In this document: positions 42,450-50,233 of the stretch, piece by piece | Layout: each line of letters begins with the position of its first letter | Position numbering within the stretch: position 1 is the first letter of the stretch | Assembly: GCA_900539595.1 (NCBI GenBank) | Contig: UQCQ01000001.1 | Location: 252,657 to 316,656 of the forward strand | Direction of reading: 5' to 3' | DNA from: an uncultured Mollicutes bacterium | GTDB taxonomy: Bacteria; Bacillota_I; Bacilli_A; RFN20; CAG-826 | DNA: 64,000 bases | Made by a program: the position numbers and the translations under genes | Notes under the pieces: model-generated | Databases searched by the model: none | What the model saw: only the letters and a program-made list of their open reading frames with translations | Told to the model about the DNA's origin: nothing

Positions 42450-43299
42450 AGGGACGCTCCAAGGAAAGACGACCCAAAACGCCGTCTTTGAATTCCTTCA
42501 CCAAAAGATAGGCTGCCTTATCAATGGAAGGCTGAGATCCATCCAAAAGCAATCGTCTTTGTGCGATTCGAACAAGAATTGAATCGTTATCCATCGAAGC
42601 GATGTTTTCCACTCCAAAACGGGAAAAGAGCGAGGAGGGGTATGCGACTTTCAAGAAATCGAGAAGAGAATAACTGAGTTCAAGCGTCGGCAAAACTTCT
42701 TCTTTCATCGTCCCTAGAAGCGCCAAACGAACGGCTTGTTCGCGAGTTGGATAGCTCATTGGTAAAATACCCGGAGTATCTAAAAGAACAAAATCCGCGT
42801 TAAGTTTTATCCACTGAGCGGCACGAGTAACGCAGGCTTTGTTTCCCACCTTGGCTTTCTTCTTTTCCGCCAAGTTATTGATTAAAGTACTTTTTCCTAC
42901 GTTAGGAATTCCCACAATCATGACGCGAATCGGTTGAGGCATCATGCCACGCTTCTTTTCTTTCTCGCGCTTTTTGCTAACAAGCGGTTCCGCCGCTTTG
43001 GATAGCAAGGAAACGAAACGATCCTTTTTGAGATTGCCTGAGATAGCGTCTTGTCCCTGAGAAGCAAAATATTGAATCCAGCCTTCCGTCACGGCAGGAT
43101 CTGCGTAATCGCTTTTAGAAAGAAGCAACAAAATAGGCTTTTGACCGGCTAGGCCTTTTAAAAGTGGGTTTCTCGAACTTAAAGGAGCTCGGCCGTCCAC
43201 GATTTCAACGATGAGATCCACGGATTTGACATAGCCCTGCATTGCGTCCAACGCCTTCGACATATGTCCCGGAAAATAATGAATGTTTTGTTGCCCCAT
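42442..43299 (-). CDS. rbgA: Ribosome biogenesis GTPase A (YlqF)
   Basis: 285 aa. Circularly permuted GTPase that completes 50S assembly. The G4 motif (LLSKSDYAD) precedes G1 (GIPNVGKSTLINNLA) and G3 (DTPGILP), the hallmark of permutation. N-terminal HYFPGHMSKAL and IVEIVDGRAPLSSRNP are typical. Starts 3 nt after lepB with no Shine-Dalgarno, so it probably depends on translational coupling. Confidence 0.97.
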   Translation of the reverse strand: MGQQNIHYFPGHMSKALDAMQGYVKSVDLIVEIVDGRAPLSSRNPLLKGLAGQKPILLLLSKSDYADPAVTEGWIQYFASQGQDAISGNLKKDRFVSLLSKAAEPLVSKKREKEKKRGMMPQPIRVMIVGIPNVGKSTLINNLAEKKKAKVGNKACVTRAAQWIKLNADFVLLDTPGILPMSYPTREQAVRLALLGTMKEEVLPTLELSYSLLDFLKVAYPSSLFSRFGVENIASMDNDSILVRIAQRRLLLDGSQPSIDKAAYLLVKEFKDGVLGRLSLERPCA

Positions 43300-43302
43300 A
43301 AT

Positions 43303-44256
43303 TTAATGCTGATCCAAATGAATATAATCCCACGGCCACCACGATAATCCTAGCGAAAAATTCGCCTTCAAAGTGGCGTCTGGCTGTACGGTCAGTTTCC
43401 GTTGTGAGGTGATGACATAAGCTTTGCCAATCACCATAAAATCTTCAATCGGGCCCTTTTCACGAGAGTCCATGGAATGCCCGGTTCCCCCACGGTTATC
43501 GCCCATCAAGAAATATTCATTGTCCTTAAGTTCCCATGTTTTGGAGCGAACTCCGCCAACTAATTGAGCAACTGGATACACGTGGCCATTCACTTTCGGG
43601 AAATCCGACTCATCATAAAGGGGTTTTAGCACGGTAGAATTCCCTTCTTTGTCCGTAATCGTTGTCTTACCCCAAGCCGTGTTGTAATTCTCATCGTAAG
43701 TCGAAACGTAGGCTTTGGGCTGATCTCCAACAAATTCAAAACGTCCGCCGGCATCTTCTCCACGCGTGACCACTTCAAAAGTTAGGGTTTCCCCAGGCAT
43801 CCCGATTAATCTTTTGATTTTTGGAGATGTTTTTTCCTTTAGAACATGTCTCTCTCCATCAAAGGAATAATCTTCCGAATAATAGGCGACAACAATATCG
43901 TAACGGGAAAGCGAACCCCTCCAATTCCCCTTGTTTCCAACTTTGGCATAACCATAATCCACAATATCCCCATCGATGCTAGAGGTATCGTTCCAGGTTA
44001 ACGGGCGGTAGCCACCTGTCGTCTTTCTTTTTCCATCCGCGTTAAGCGTAGGAAACATAGACATCCCATTCACATAGAAGGGCTCATTGAATGTCCAATT
44101 TAAATAAGCAAGGTTTGCACACACTAAGCACGCCGAAACAACCATAAGGCCAGTCACCACGTCAATAACAACGCGCCACCAACGAACCTTCTTCTTCTTT
44201 TCCAAGGCAGTTCGGGGGCCGCGAAGTCGTTGTCTTTCCATTTCTTCAGTCGGCAT
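43303..44256 (-). CDS. lepB: Signal peptidase I
   Basis: 317 aa from ATG 44256. One membrane helix (about 32-55) and an extracellular catalytic domain: Ser in VNGMSMFPTL, Lys in KIKRLIGMPGETL and the structural box MGDNRGGTGHSMDSRE. Insertions of about 100 residues between these motifs make it longer than SipS. TATAAT ends 8 nt before ATG and no Shine-Dalgarno is present (near-leaderless). First gene of lepB-rbgA-rnhB. Confidence 0.94.
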   Translation of the reverse strand: MPTEEMERQRLRGPRTALEKKKKVRWWRVVIDVVTGLMVVSACLVCANLAYLNWTFNEPFYVNGMSMFPTLNADGKRKTTGGYRPLTWNDTSSIDGDIVDYGYAKVGNKGNWRGSLSRYDIVVAYYSEDYSFDGERHVLKEKTSPKIKRLIGMPGETLTFEVVTRGEDAGGRFEFVGDQPKAYVSTYDENYNTAWGKTTITDKEGNSTVLKPLYDESDFPKVNGHVYPVAQLVGGVRSKTWELKDNEYFLMGDNRGGTGHSMDSREKGPIEDFMVIGKAYVITSQRKLTVQPDATLKANFSLGLSWWPWDYIHLDQH

Positions 44257-44264
44257 AGGCTTCA

Positions 44265-44293
44265 ATTATAGGGTTTCGATTTCACGGGGGCAA
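44265..44293 (-). promoter_or_regulatory. lepB promoter, near-leaderless
   Basis: TTGCCC (44288-44293), 17 nt, TATAAT (44265-44270), 8 nt to ATG 44256. Confidence 0.65.
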
Positions 44294-44306
44294 CGCGCAC
44301 GAAAAA

Positions 44307-44330
44307 AAGAAAACCCAGGTTTCCCTGGGC
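44307..44330 (-). terminator. Terminator after rplS
   Basis: Minus strand CCCAGG-GAAA-CCTGGG followed by TTTTCTTTTTTT. Confidence 0.88.
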
Positions 44331-44354
44331 TCGTCACTTGTATTGAAGACTGGC

Positions 44355-44702
44355 TTACTTTCTTTCTTTGATACGGGCAGCCTTGCCAGAAAGCTTGCGC
44401 ATATAGGTGATCTTGTTGCGGCGGACCTTGCCGTGTTTGACGACTTCGATTGATGCAATCGAGGGTGCATTCACGGGGAAGGTGCGCTCAACGCCGATTC
44501 CCGAGGAGATCTTGCGGACAGTGAAGGTCGCGGAGACCCCAGAGCCACGACGTTGCATGACAACGCCTTCGAAGACCTGGTTACGTTCCTTCTTGTTCTC
44601 GATGATGCGGACGTAGACCTTGATGGTGTCGCCGCTACGGAACGAAGGAATATCCGTGCGAAGCTGACGGGCGGTGATCTCTTTAACAAGATTGTTATTC
44701 AT
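44355..44702 (-). CDS. rplS: 50S ribosomal protein L19
   Basis: 115 aa from ATG 44702 (AAGGAGG 7 nt upstream; upstream in-frame ATGs lie on or before the Shine-Dalgarno). [29 protein letters not shown] and [11 protein letters not shown] identify L19. In most Firmicutes rplS ends the rpsP-rimM-trmD operon; here it is divergent from rpsP with its own promoter and terminator. Confidence 0.98.
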   Translation of the reverse strand: MNNNLVKEITARQLRTDIPSFRSGDTIKVYVRIIENKKERNQVFEGVVMQRRGSGVSATFTVRKISSGIGVERTFPVNAPSIASIEVVKHGKVRRNKITYMRKLSGKAARIKERK

Positions 44703-44793
44703 GATCATTCCTCCTTGAGCATTTAGGTTTCTCTTCAGGTTCATTCATCCGTGACGGGGATCAGCGGAGCCTGCGTATCGTGTTTCCACGCGT
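44703..44793 (-). promoter_or_regulatory. rplS leader, possible L19 leader element
   Basis: About 90 nt between the predicted start and rplS, long for this compact genome. It holds paired-looking segments such as CGTGGAAACACG and GATCCCCGTCACGGATGA. An L19 leader RNA is known in Firmicutes; I cannot confirm a match by eye. Confidence 0.35.
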
Positions 44794-44798
44794 TAGGT

Positions 44799-44827
44799 AT
44801 CATACTCAAGTGCAAGGGGTATGACAA
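44799..44827 (-). promoter_or_regulatory. rplS promoter
   Basis: TTGTCA (44822-44827), 17 nt, TATGAT (44799-44804). Confidence 0.75.
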
Positions 44828-44857
44828 GGAAAAATAAACGATGTTAAGTAAAACTAC

Positions 44858-44886
44858 TTGACAGGCCTTTTTCATACGGCTAAATT
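44858..44886 (+). promoter_or_regulatory. rpsP operon promoter
   Basis: TTGACA (44858-44863), 17 nt, TAAATT (44881-44886). The leader of about 20 nt contains AAAGGAG. Confidence 0.75.
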
Positions 44887-44912
44887 ATCCACCGAAAAAA
44901 GGAGAAAGACTT

Positions 44913-45185
44913 ATGGTTAAAATCAGATTGACCCGCATCGGACGTCACGAAGATCCCTTCTACCGCATCGTTGCCGCGGATTCCCATTTCGCCAGAGATG
45001 GCCGCATCATCGAACAAATCGGAACCTATGATCCCGCGGAAGGCGAAGACAAAGCCATCATCAACGAAGAGCTCGCTCTTAAGTGGCTTAACAACGGCGC
45101 CGTTCCTTCGGATACTGTCCGTGCCATGTTTGCCCGCAAGGGAATCATGACCAAATTTGCCGAAAGCAAGAAGGCCAAGAAGTAA
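44913..45185 (+). CDS. rpsP: 30S ribosomal protein S16
   Basis: 90 aa. [20 protein letters not shown] is the S16 N-terminus; GTYDPAEGE and ALKWLNNGA follow. GGAG 8 nt before ATG. First gene of rpsP-khpA-rimM-trmD on the plus strand, opposite to the flanking ffh and rplS genes, unlike the collinear arrangement in B. subtilis. Confidence 0.98.
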   Translation: MVKIRLTRIGRHEDPFYRIVAADSHFARDGRIIEQIGTYDPAEGEDKAIINEELALKWLNNGAVPSDTVRAMFARKGIMTKFAESKKAKK

Positions 45186-45472
45186 TGGATCGCGACTACG
45201 AAGCCATCCTTCACCCAGTGATCGATCCCCTCGTTCACAATCCTGAGGCCATTCTTATCCGCGAGCTTCCGGGCTCCACGGATCGGGACGCGACCGTCAT
45301 GATTTACGCGGACGACGACGACACCGCTCGACTGATTGGCAAACACGGCGTTGTGGCCAACGCCCTTCGTGAGGCGATTGGGATTGCTGGCAAAGCCGAC
45401 AATTCGAATCAGCACATCCATTTGAAGTTTAAGAGCTTCAGCGAAGACGAAAAACAGGACGGCGAGAAGTAA
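45185..45472 (+). CDS. khpA: KH-domain RNA-binding protein KhpA (YlqC)
   Basis: 95 aa, slightly longer than usual. A single KH domain with the GxxG loop in LIGKHGVVANALREAI. KhpA pairs with KhpB in Firmicutes and binds diverse RNAs, affecting cell division and elongation. The start codon shares a base with the rpsP stop. khpB is not in the window. Confidence 0.94.
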   Translation: MDRDYEAILHPVIDPLVHNPEAILIRELPGSTDRDATVMIYADDDDTARLIGKHGVVANALREAIGIAGKADNSNQHIHLKFKSFSEDEKQDGEK

Positions 45473-45490
45473 TTCCCGCCGTTTCTTTTT

Positions 45491-46000
45491 ATGGAAAAAA
45501 TTACTGTTGCCCATTTTACAAAAACCTTTGGACTCAAGGGAGAAATCCGCGCCTATTCGATGACCGATTTCCCTGCGGAACGCTTCCAAATCGGACGTCA
45601 TTTTTTTGCCGTAAATTCTCGAACCAAAGAGGAGAAAGAATTGACATTAAAAAGTGTGCGGCCACAAGGCCCACTTTACGTCTTCTCTTTTGAAGAAGTT
45701 CCTTCCATTGAGGAATCCGAACTCTTGCAGGGATGGGACCTTACCATGGACAAAGAAGAAGCCACTTTGCCCGAAGGCATGTACCGCTTATCCGATTTAA
45801 TCGGCTGCAAAATCGTCGATGAAGAATCCCATGAACTGGGCGTTGTTATCGACGTATTAAGCAATGCACCTACCAAAAACCTCAAGATTAAAAAACCAGA
45901 TGGAAAGTGCTTCTATTGCCCTTTCATTGACGAATTTGTTCCAACGGTTGATCTCAACGAAAAAACGATAACGATTCACGTGGTTGAGGGGTTGTTATGA
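45491..46000 (+). CDS. rimM: 16S rRNA processing factor RimM
   Basis: 169 aa. N-terminal barrel (ITVAHFTKTFGLKGEIRAYS) and C-terminal PRC barrel (LSDLIGCKIVDEESHELGVV). Binds S19 during 30S head maturation. Sits between khpA and trmD in the usual order and overlaps trmD by 4 nt. No strong Shine-Dalgarno is seen in the 18-nt gap. Confidence 0.96.
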   Translation: MEKITVAHFTKTFGLKGEIRAYSMTDFPAERFQIGRHFFAVNSRTKEEKELTLKSVRPQGPLYVFSFEEVPSIEESELLQGWDLTMDKEEATLPEGMYRLSDLIGCKIVDEESHELGVVIDVLSNAPTKNLKIKKPDGKCFYCPFIDEFVPTVDLNEKTITIHVVEGLL

Positions 46001-46770
46001 ACATTACCATCCTCACTCTTTTCCCTGAAATGTTTGATGGGTTCCAAACGAACTCCATCATGAAACGCGCTTTGGGGAAGGGGGTTGCTACAATCAAAGT
46101 CGTTAATATCCGTGATTACACGAAGGACAAATACGGCCGCACGGACACCCCACCCATTGGGGGAGGCGCCGGCTTAATTGAAAAATGCCAACCCATCGTG
46201 GATGCTTTACGGGCGAACCGTCAGGAAAATAGCCACGTCATCTTGATGTCTCCGCGAGGCAAGACCTATAACGAACCGATGGCCAAGCGTTTTGCCACCC
46301 TGGATGATCTCGTCATCATTTGTGGGCATTACGAAGGTATCGACGAACGGGTCAATGCTTATTGCGATGAGCTCGTTTCCATTGGAGATTACGTCCTTAC
46401 CGGCGGCGAAATCCCTGCGATGGCGATTTCCGATAGCATCATCCGTCTTTTAGATGGAGCCATCACCGCGGATAGTTTGACCGACGAATCCTTCAACGAT
46501 AATTTGTTGGAATATCCCCAATACACCGAACCTTATGAATTCGAGGGCCAAAAAGTCCCGGATATCCTTTATTCGGGGAATCACACCGCCATCGATAAGT
46601 GGCGGAGAAAACAAAGCCTTCTGTTAACCAGGGAGCACCGGCCTGATATCTTCGAAAAAGTTGCCTTGTCCAAGCAAGATAAAAAATTGCTCGCGGAAAG
46701 CGAATCGGATGAAACCCCGCAATGGGAAAAGGCCGCTTTGGAAAAAGGCAAAAAATTCATTCACCATTGA
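45997..46770 (+). CDS. trmD: tRNA (guanine-37-N1)-methyltransferase
   Basis: 257 aa. Trefoil-knot SPOUT enzyme that methylates G37 and so prevents frameshifts. MNITILTLFPEMFDGF, IGGGAGLIEKCQPIVDAL, ICGHYEGIDERV and SIGDYVLTGGEIPAMA are diagnostic. Its TGA stop lies inside the stem of the terminator that follows. Confidence 0.98.
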   Translation: MNITILTLFPEMFDGFQTNSIMKRALGKGVATIKVVNIRDYTKDKYGRTDTPPIGGGAGLIEKCQPIVDALRANRQENSHVILMSPRGKTYNEPMAKRFATLDDLVIICGHYEGIDERVNAYCDELVSIGDYVLTGGEIPAMAISDSIIRLLDGAITADSLTDESFNDNLLEYPQYTEPYEFEGQKVPDILYSGNHTAIDKWRRKQSLLLTREHRPDIFEKVALSKQDKKLLAESESDETPQWEKAALEKGKKFIHH

Positions 46771-46797
46771 CGCGGTATCCCGCGTCTTTTCTTTTTG
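46769..46797 (+). terminator. Terminator after trmD
   Basis: GACGCGG-TATC-CCGCGTC followed by TTTTCTTTTT. The 3' part adjoins the -10 box of the next gene (46801). Confidence 0.88.
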
Positions 46798-46800
46798 CGC

Positions 46801-46806
46801 TACAAT
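46801..46806 (+). promoter_or_regulatory. -10 box of the epimerase gene, leaderless
   Basis: TACAAT then 5 nt (TAGAT) then ATG 46812. No Shine-Dalgarno and no clear -35. Confidence 0.45.
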
Positions 46807-46811
46807 TAGAT

Positions 46812-47633
46812 ATGCAAATTAAAAACAGTTTCCTTTCCGTTACCGCCTCTTCTCTTGGTGGAGAACTCACTTCCGTCCAACTTTTTGGGCAAGAACTTCT
46901 TTATCAAAAGGAGGGGACGTGGAAATTCCAAGACCATATCCTTTTTCCTGTGATCGGTTCCGCAGATCGCTATAGTTGCAAAGGCCAAACCCATTCCACC
47001 AGCCGCCACGGCTTTGCCCGCAATAGCGATTTCTTTCCCCATCAAGAAAACGAAGAACAAATGAGTTTTTCCTTAAAGGAAAACACGGAGAGCCTTCGTT
47101 TGTATCCTTACCACTTCTCCTTTATCGAAGCCTTCATTTTGGAAGAAGAAACCTTGCTTCGTCGTTATGAAATTACCAATACCGGCGATGAAACTCTCCC
47201 TTTTGCTACCGGAAGTCATCCTGCGTTTTACTGCGAATATGGAAAAGCGAAATTAACCCTTCCTGAGCACTTCCTCTATTTCACGGAACCTCTAGACGGC
47301 TCCACCATGAAAGAATATCCAAAGGGAGGAGAAATCACCCTTACCAAAGATTTCTTATTAGGAATGGATACCTTAATCCTCCCCACCCCCGAAGCCCCCA
47401 TTGTTTTAGACACGGGAAGGGACATTAGAATCGAATTCCAATACGCTTCGCCCTATATCGCCATTTGGACTCCTAAAAGCGACGAGGATGCCTTTCTATG
47501 CGTAGAGCCTTGGTGGGGGTTACCGCAAACAACTAAAGATCCCGATGAATTAATAGACCGGCCGTTTCTTACTCAACTAGATCCCAAAGAAAAAAGAATT
47601 GTCGAAGATCGAATTCGCTTCAGTTTGCTGTAA
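46812..47633 (+). CDS. Aldose 1-epimerase family protein
   Basis: 273 aa from ATG 46812. Galactose-mutarotase-like beta-sandwich: SSLGGELTSVQLFGQELLYQ at the N-terminus, HGFARNSDF, the GSHPAFYC segment with the conserved His, and ICIWTPKSDEDAFLCVEPWWG-like C-terminal part with the catalytic Glu region. LacX-type members act on the anomeric carbon of hexoses; the exact sugar is unknown. An alternative start inside trmD is rejected because it overlaps the terminator. Ends facing lemA with a shared terminator. Confidence 0.85.
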   Translation: MQIKNSFLSVTASSLGGELTSVQLFGQELLYQKEGTWKFQDHILFPVIGSADRYSCKGQTHSTSRHGFARNSDFFPHQENEEQMSFSLKENTESLRLYPYHFSFIEAFILEEETLLRRYEITNTGDETLPFATGSHPAFYCEYGKAKLTLPEHFLYFTEPLDGSTMKEYPKGGEITLTKDFLLGMDTLILPTPEAPIVLDTGRDIRIEFQYASPYIAIWTPKSDEDAFLCVEPWWGLPQTTKDPDELIDRPFLTQLDPKEKRIVEDRIRFSLL

Positions 47634-47639
47634 CAGAAA

Positions 47640-47663
47640 AAGGATGGGCGATCGCCCATCCTT
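47640..47663. terminator. Bidirectional terminator between the epimerase gene and lemA
   Basis: AAGGATGGGC-GATC-GCCCATCCTT, with TTTTTC following on the minus strand and TTATT on the plus strand. Confidence 0.88.
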
Positions 47664-47681
47664 ATTGGTTTAGCAAAACCG

Positions 47682-48353
47682 TTAGTTTGCGAAAAAATCT
47701 TTTTTCTCCGCAGCTTCGCGGATTTCTTGACTGACCGTGAAGGGGATGCGGGTCGTATATTTGGCTTTCGCGGCAACGATGCGATAGGTCGGCCATTGAT
47801 AGATCAAGGTGTTCCAAGATTGGACCGTATCGTTATAAGCTTCGCGCGCAGCGGTGATTTCCTGCTGGGTGTAGGCGTTTTGCTGCATCGCGGTTTGGAT
47901 ATCCGCGTGGGCGCGGAGATCCGGATAGGCTTCTAGAGCAACGTTGATGGTTCTTTCAGCCGCAGCGAGTTTGTTCGCGACTTCGCCACGTTCGGCATCG
48001 GAGAAATTTCCGCTGCGATATTTGGCGATTTCCGCAAACGTCGTCTTGTCGAGTTCGATGGATTTGTTGAGCAAGCTGGCAGTGTTGGTCAAAATCGTGA
48101 CGCGGTTTTGCAGATAGTTATCAATGGTAGACGCGTCATGTTGAATCTTTTGCTGCATTTGCTGCAAGTGAGAACGGGCTTTGATTTTCATAACGGCGAA
48201 GACGATGCCCGGGATAATGCCCAAAATCCAGAGAATCACCTGGAAGAACGTGCTGCGCCAGTCGACGGTAACGGTTAATTGCTTATCGATAACGTGGACG
48301 TCACGGCCTTCTTCACGAATCGGATCTTTTGTTTCATCTAGTTCATTTGCCAT
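47682..48353 (-). CDS. lemA: LemA family protein
   Basis: 223 aa. One membrane helix near the N-terminus (about 37-54, FQVILWILGIIPGIVFAV) and a long extracellular helical bundle: DNYLQNRVTILTNTASLLNK, NVALEAYPDLRAHADIQTAM and the terminal NTLIYQWPTYRIVA motif. Role in bacteria unclear. AGGAGG lies 11 nt before ATG and a TATAAT box gives a short leader. Follows a 612-aa membrane protein that may be its partner. Confidence 0.93.
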   Translation of the reverse strand: MANELDETKDPIREEGRDVHVIDKQLTVTVDWRSTFFQVILWILGIIPGIVFAVMKIKARSHLQQMQQKIQHDASTIDNYLQNRVTILTNTASLLNKSIELDKTTFAEIAKYRSGNFSDAERGEVANKLAAAERTINVALEAYPDLRAHADIQTAMQQNAYTQQEITAAREAYNDTVQSWNTLIYQWPTYRIVAAKAKYTTRIPFTVSQEIREAAEKKDFFAN

Positions 48354-48389
48354 AAGTAATTTATCCTCCTAGATAGACGTAATTATAAA

Positions 48390-50228
48390 TTATTTTTGAG
48401 TCTTGTCATCTTGAAAGGCGGCAGCGATTTTTTCAGACAATCCCGGGCAATTTTCATCCAAGGAGAATCCATAGCAATATAAGCCGCGTTCATAATGCCC
48501 TTGTCGTCCTCCGACAATATCGCGGATGACGCTTTGGATCTTCTCAGCGTAGCTCTTTTGGGTTCCGCCAACGGGAGCCACTTCCATCCCCATTTCCTTT
48601 TCCACTAAATCGTATTGGATCCAGCGAACGGGAACCTGATGGATATTGCCGTCTCCGCCGAGTTTAGGAACGTAATCCACTTGGGGAGTCGTCTTAAAGG
48701 ATAAGCAATGGATGGCGAGGCGGTCCCCCATCCCTGATTTATTTCCCTTGCTAACCTTGAGAATCAAGGGTAAATCAGGGTCTGCTTCTTCCGGGCGGAA
48801 GAATTCGGGATCCATGCCATTAGCCATAACCTCATGTTCATAGTTAGAAAGGTTGTAAGGCATGTTCTCATAGATGAATTCCATGGGTTTATAAGTTTGA
48901 TACAAAGGAACGGAAATAATGGGGCAAAGGTCGAAATAAAGGTTACGAATAAAGGTATCGCAGTAGTCCACGAACTTCTTTTTGGCATCTTTTAAATCAT
49001 AGTTACGGAAAATCACGGGGTTCGCGCTGTAATCAAACGCCTGGCTATGGCCGGAAGAAATAGAATTGAGCATGCCATCCTTCACTTGGACAAAGTCATC
49101 GCCGAACGGTTCGGGATTCGTTAACAAATCGAGGATGTTTTTCTGGGCAAGCGGAGTATAGAGCAAACGGAATTCCACTTCATTATCGCGGTCGTCCGCT
49201 CCAAAAAGGGCGTCGAATTTATCGTTGCCCATTTTGGTGAAATTCGTTTTGGGGTCATCGTCGAGCAAATCGTCTTTTTCTTTCTTGGTCAGTTCTTTGG
49301 AACGTTTCTTCACGAAACGGGCCAAGGATTTGTCATCTCCGCATTGTCCGCTAGGAACGCGGGAGAAATGCAAATGGGGCGCAGCTTCATTGCCATAAAT
49401 CAAACGAGTGGCATATTCGTATTGGGGGGCTTCATGATAAACCGTCGCCGTCAACGTCTCCGAGTGGTGTTGCGTATGGGTTCCGTCTTTATCGCTATAA
49501 GTCGTCGTCCACGTAATCACGATGGACCCCGTATAGGCCTTATCGATGATTTCTTCGGAAACGTCTTTTTCCAAAACGAAGGGGTTCCCTTGGATATGGC
49601 CGGACAAAACACCCACGCAGGAAGTGGTATCCCCCAGGCTTTCCGGCATGCCGAATTTCTGTACGAGATAAGCAAATCGACTCGCGGAGAAATAAGGATC
49701 CAAATCCAAAATCGGGGTCGTTTTCTTCATGATGGAACAGGGGATGTTCCAATCGTAAGAACGGTTTAAAACTTCCAAATCCTGATAGCAAAGGTCCAAT
49801 AGCTGTTGGGATTTTTGCTGCATGGCTGCAATTTGTTCGTTCAAACCCGTGATTACTTTATTCAGAACTTTGACCACATAAACAATCAAAGCGATACCAC
49901 CAGCGAGGAAAACTAGGCCAATAAGAGGCATCCACCAACCCATATGGAATAGGATGCAGAAAATGACGGCGGCGATGAAGCAAAGGACGATAGCGAAAAT
50001 AATAAAACCGCGTTGGACTTTCTTGCTCGAAGCTTTGTTTTGAATATTTTCTAGGTGCTCTAGAGATTTTTTGTAGTCTTTGACGTGATTGGCATTAGCA
50101 GGTCCATCAACCTCCGATTGCTTCACTAATTCATCGAAAAAGGCTTCCGCCTGTGCGTGATATTGCTGTTTTAAGGATTGTTCATAGAATTTGCGCGGCT
50201 CGTAAATCGGATTCGCGTTTTCTGCCAT
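48390..50228 (-). CDS. Two-helix membrane protein, probable LemA partner
   Basis: 612 aa. Residues 1-72 are helical and charged, two membrane helices lie at about 74-96 and 99-121 with almost no loop, then a large soluble domain of about 490 residues (DLDPYFSASRFAYLVQKFG, a TWTTTYSDKDGTHTQHHSET strand region). The tight helical hairpin puts both termini on the same side, probably the cytosol. I cannot name the family. It resembles large LemA-neighbour proteins of Mollicutes-type genomes in layout only. AAGG 8 nt before ATG; starts 5 nt after ffh, so it is probably cotranscribed with ftsY-ylxM-ffh. Confidence 0.65.
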   Translation of the reverse strand: MAENANPIYEPRKFYEQSLKQQYHAQAEAFFDELVKQSEVDGPANANHVKDYKKSLEHLENIQNKASSKKVQRGFIIFAIVLCFIAAVIFCILFHMGWWMPLIGLVFLAGGIALIVYVVKVLNKVITGLNEQIAAMQQKSQQLLDLCYQDLEVLNRSYDWNIPCSIMKKTTPILDLDPYFSASRFAYLVQKFGMPESLGDTTSCVGVLSGHIQGNPFVLEKDVSEEIIDKAYTGSIVITWTTTYSDKDGTHTQHHSETLTATVYHEAPQYEYATRLIYGNEAAPHLHFSRVPSGQCGDDKSLARFVKKRSKELTKKEKDDLLDDDPKTNFTKMGNDKFDALFGADDRDNEVEFRLLYTPLAQKNILDLLTNPEPFGDDFVQVKDGMLNSISSGHSQAFDYSANPVIFRNYDLKDAKKKFVDYCDTFIRNLYFDLCPIISVPLYQTYKPMEFIYENMPYNLSNYEHEVMANGMDPEFFRPEEADPDLPLILKVSKGNKSGMGDRLAIHCLSFKTTPQVDYVPKLGGDGNIHQVPVRWIQYDLVEKEMGMEVAPVGGTQKSYAEKIQSVIRDIVGGRQGHYERGLYCYGFSLDENCPGLSEKIAAAFQDDKTQK

Positions 50229-50233
50229 AAGCG

